A stretch of DNA of 32,637 nucleotides from the NCBI GenBank assembly GCA_903831295.1, contig CAIKXA010000030.1, positions 1-32,637 of the forward strand, written 5' to 3'. The stretch comes from an uncultured bacterium. Lineage in GTDB: Bacteria > Planctomycetota > Phycisphaerae > Phycisphaerales > SM1A02. Position numbers and translations under genes: made by a program. Of the stretch, positions 32,510-32,637 are shown in pieces. How positions within the stretch are numbered: the first letter of the stretch is position 1; the number at the start of each line of letters is the position of its first letter. The notes below the pieces were generated by a model that saw only the letters and a program-made list of their open reading frames with translations, had not been told where the DNA came from and did not search any database.

Positions 32510-32637
32510 GTTCGCGCGTAGTGATCATGGCTGCTACCACAAGCGAGTTTAGCACCCGCGCAAGCCCTGCTTGCGTGGGGTGCGTTGTCTGAGCGACTGG
32601 TAGCAGCCATGATCACGCAGCATCGAGTGTTGTCTGG
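32510..32637 (+). repeat. Dispersed palindromic element, copy 4
   Basis: Identical over 128 bp to copy 3. Outer arms are GTGATCATGGCTGCTACCA (32521-32539) and its complement (32598-32616). It begins 26 bp after the nuclease stop codon and reaches the window edge, so its right boundary is unknown. To the left, the 18-bp palindrome of copy 3 is replaced by a related but shorter GCGAGTACGTTCGC. Confidence 0.9.

Larger units (their letters stand above)
30974..32637 (+). mobile_element. Candidate mobile unit: YhcG-type nuclease between exact direct repeats
   Basis: Two identical 128-bp copies (30974-31101 and 32510-32637) of a dispersed hairpin element flank a single nuclease gene and nothing else. 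The right copy runs to the window edge and may extend further. Identity of the two repeats suggests a recent duplication, insertion or recombination. No transposase, recombinase or terminal dinucleotide signature is present, so calling this a mobile element is inference. Confidence 0.4.

Overview
The window looks like chromosomal DNA from a planctomycete, most likely of the Phycisphaerae type. This is inferred from secreted proteins ending in paired dockerin-like EF-hands (DLDGDN..NSADLG), Asp/Asn-rich calcium-type repeats of the form DCNxNGxxDxCD, an arylsulfatase-like enzyme, RCC1 propellers behind Sec signals, and an rpmE-prfA neighbourhood. No taxonomic marker gene is present, so the assignment is an inference.

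Left part (1-7.3 kb): a run of small hairpins, UDP-glucose dehydrogenase (ugd), an O6-alkylguanine-DNA alkyltransferase (ogt), a palindromic repeat element, a four-unit tandem repeat directly upstream of serine hydroxymethyltransferase (glyA), a secreted RCC1-propeller/fibronectin protein, release factor 1 (prfA), bL31 (rpmE) and tRNA-Asn(GUU). Middle part (7.3-18.2 kb): a sulfatase with an unusual active-site motif, a methyltransferase, a Dabb-domain lipoprotein translationally coupled to an MFS transporter, a large secreted serine protease with dockerin-like C-terminus, a DUF1476 protein (a family best known from Alphaproteobacteria), polyphosphate kinase 2, a zinc-ribbon methyltransferase, a 59-residue PspC-domain protein, an MgtC/SapB membrane protein and a prokaryotic ionotropic-glutamate-receptor-like channel.

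The block 18.2-25.0 kb is one minus-strand gene set, transcribed as mmsA - dihydropyrimidinase - NCS1 permease - AGXT2-like aminotransferase - cutC. It reads as a reductive pyrimidine (uracil/thymine) salvage or degradation operon: uptake, ring opening of dihydropyrimidine, transamination of beta-alanine/beta-aminoisobutyrate, and CoA-acylating oxidation of the semialdehyde. The first reductase and the ureidopropionase are not in the window. CutC is stop-start coupled to the aminotransferase, which is a clue to the unsettled biochemical role of CutC.

The right end (25.1-32.6 kb) is the accessory region. Two tandem secreted RCC1 paralogues share promoter/leader sequence and domains in permuted order. 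They are bracketed by roughly 150-bp inverted copies of a palindromic element. The same element, as an exact 128-bp direct repeat, brackets a YhcG/DUF1016-type PDDEXK nuclease gene. A further copy lies upstream of glyA. Between copies the stem arms differ in sequence but stay complementary, so the fold is being preserved. A nuclease gene associated with a structured dispersed repeat is the best candidate here for an undescribed mobile system.
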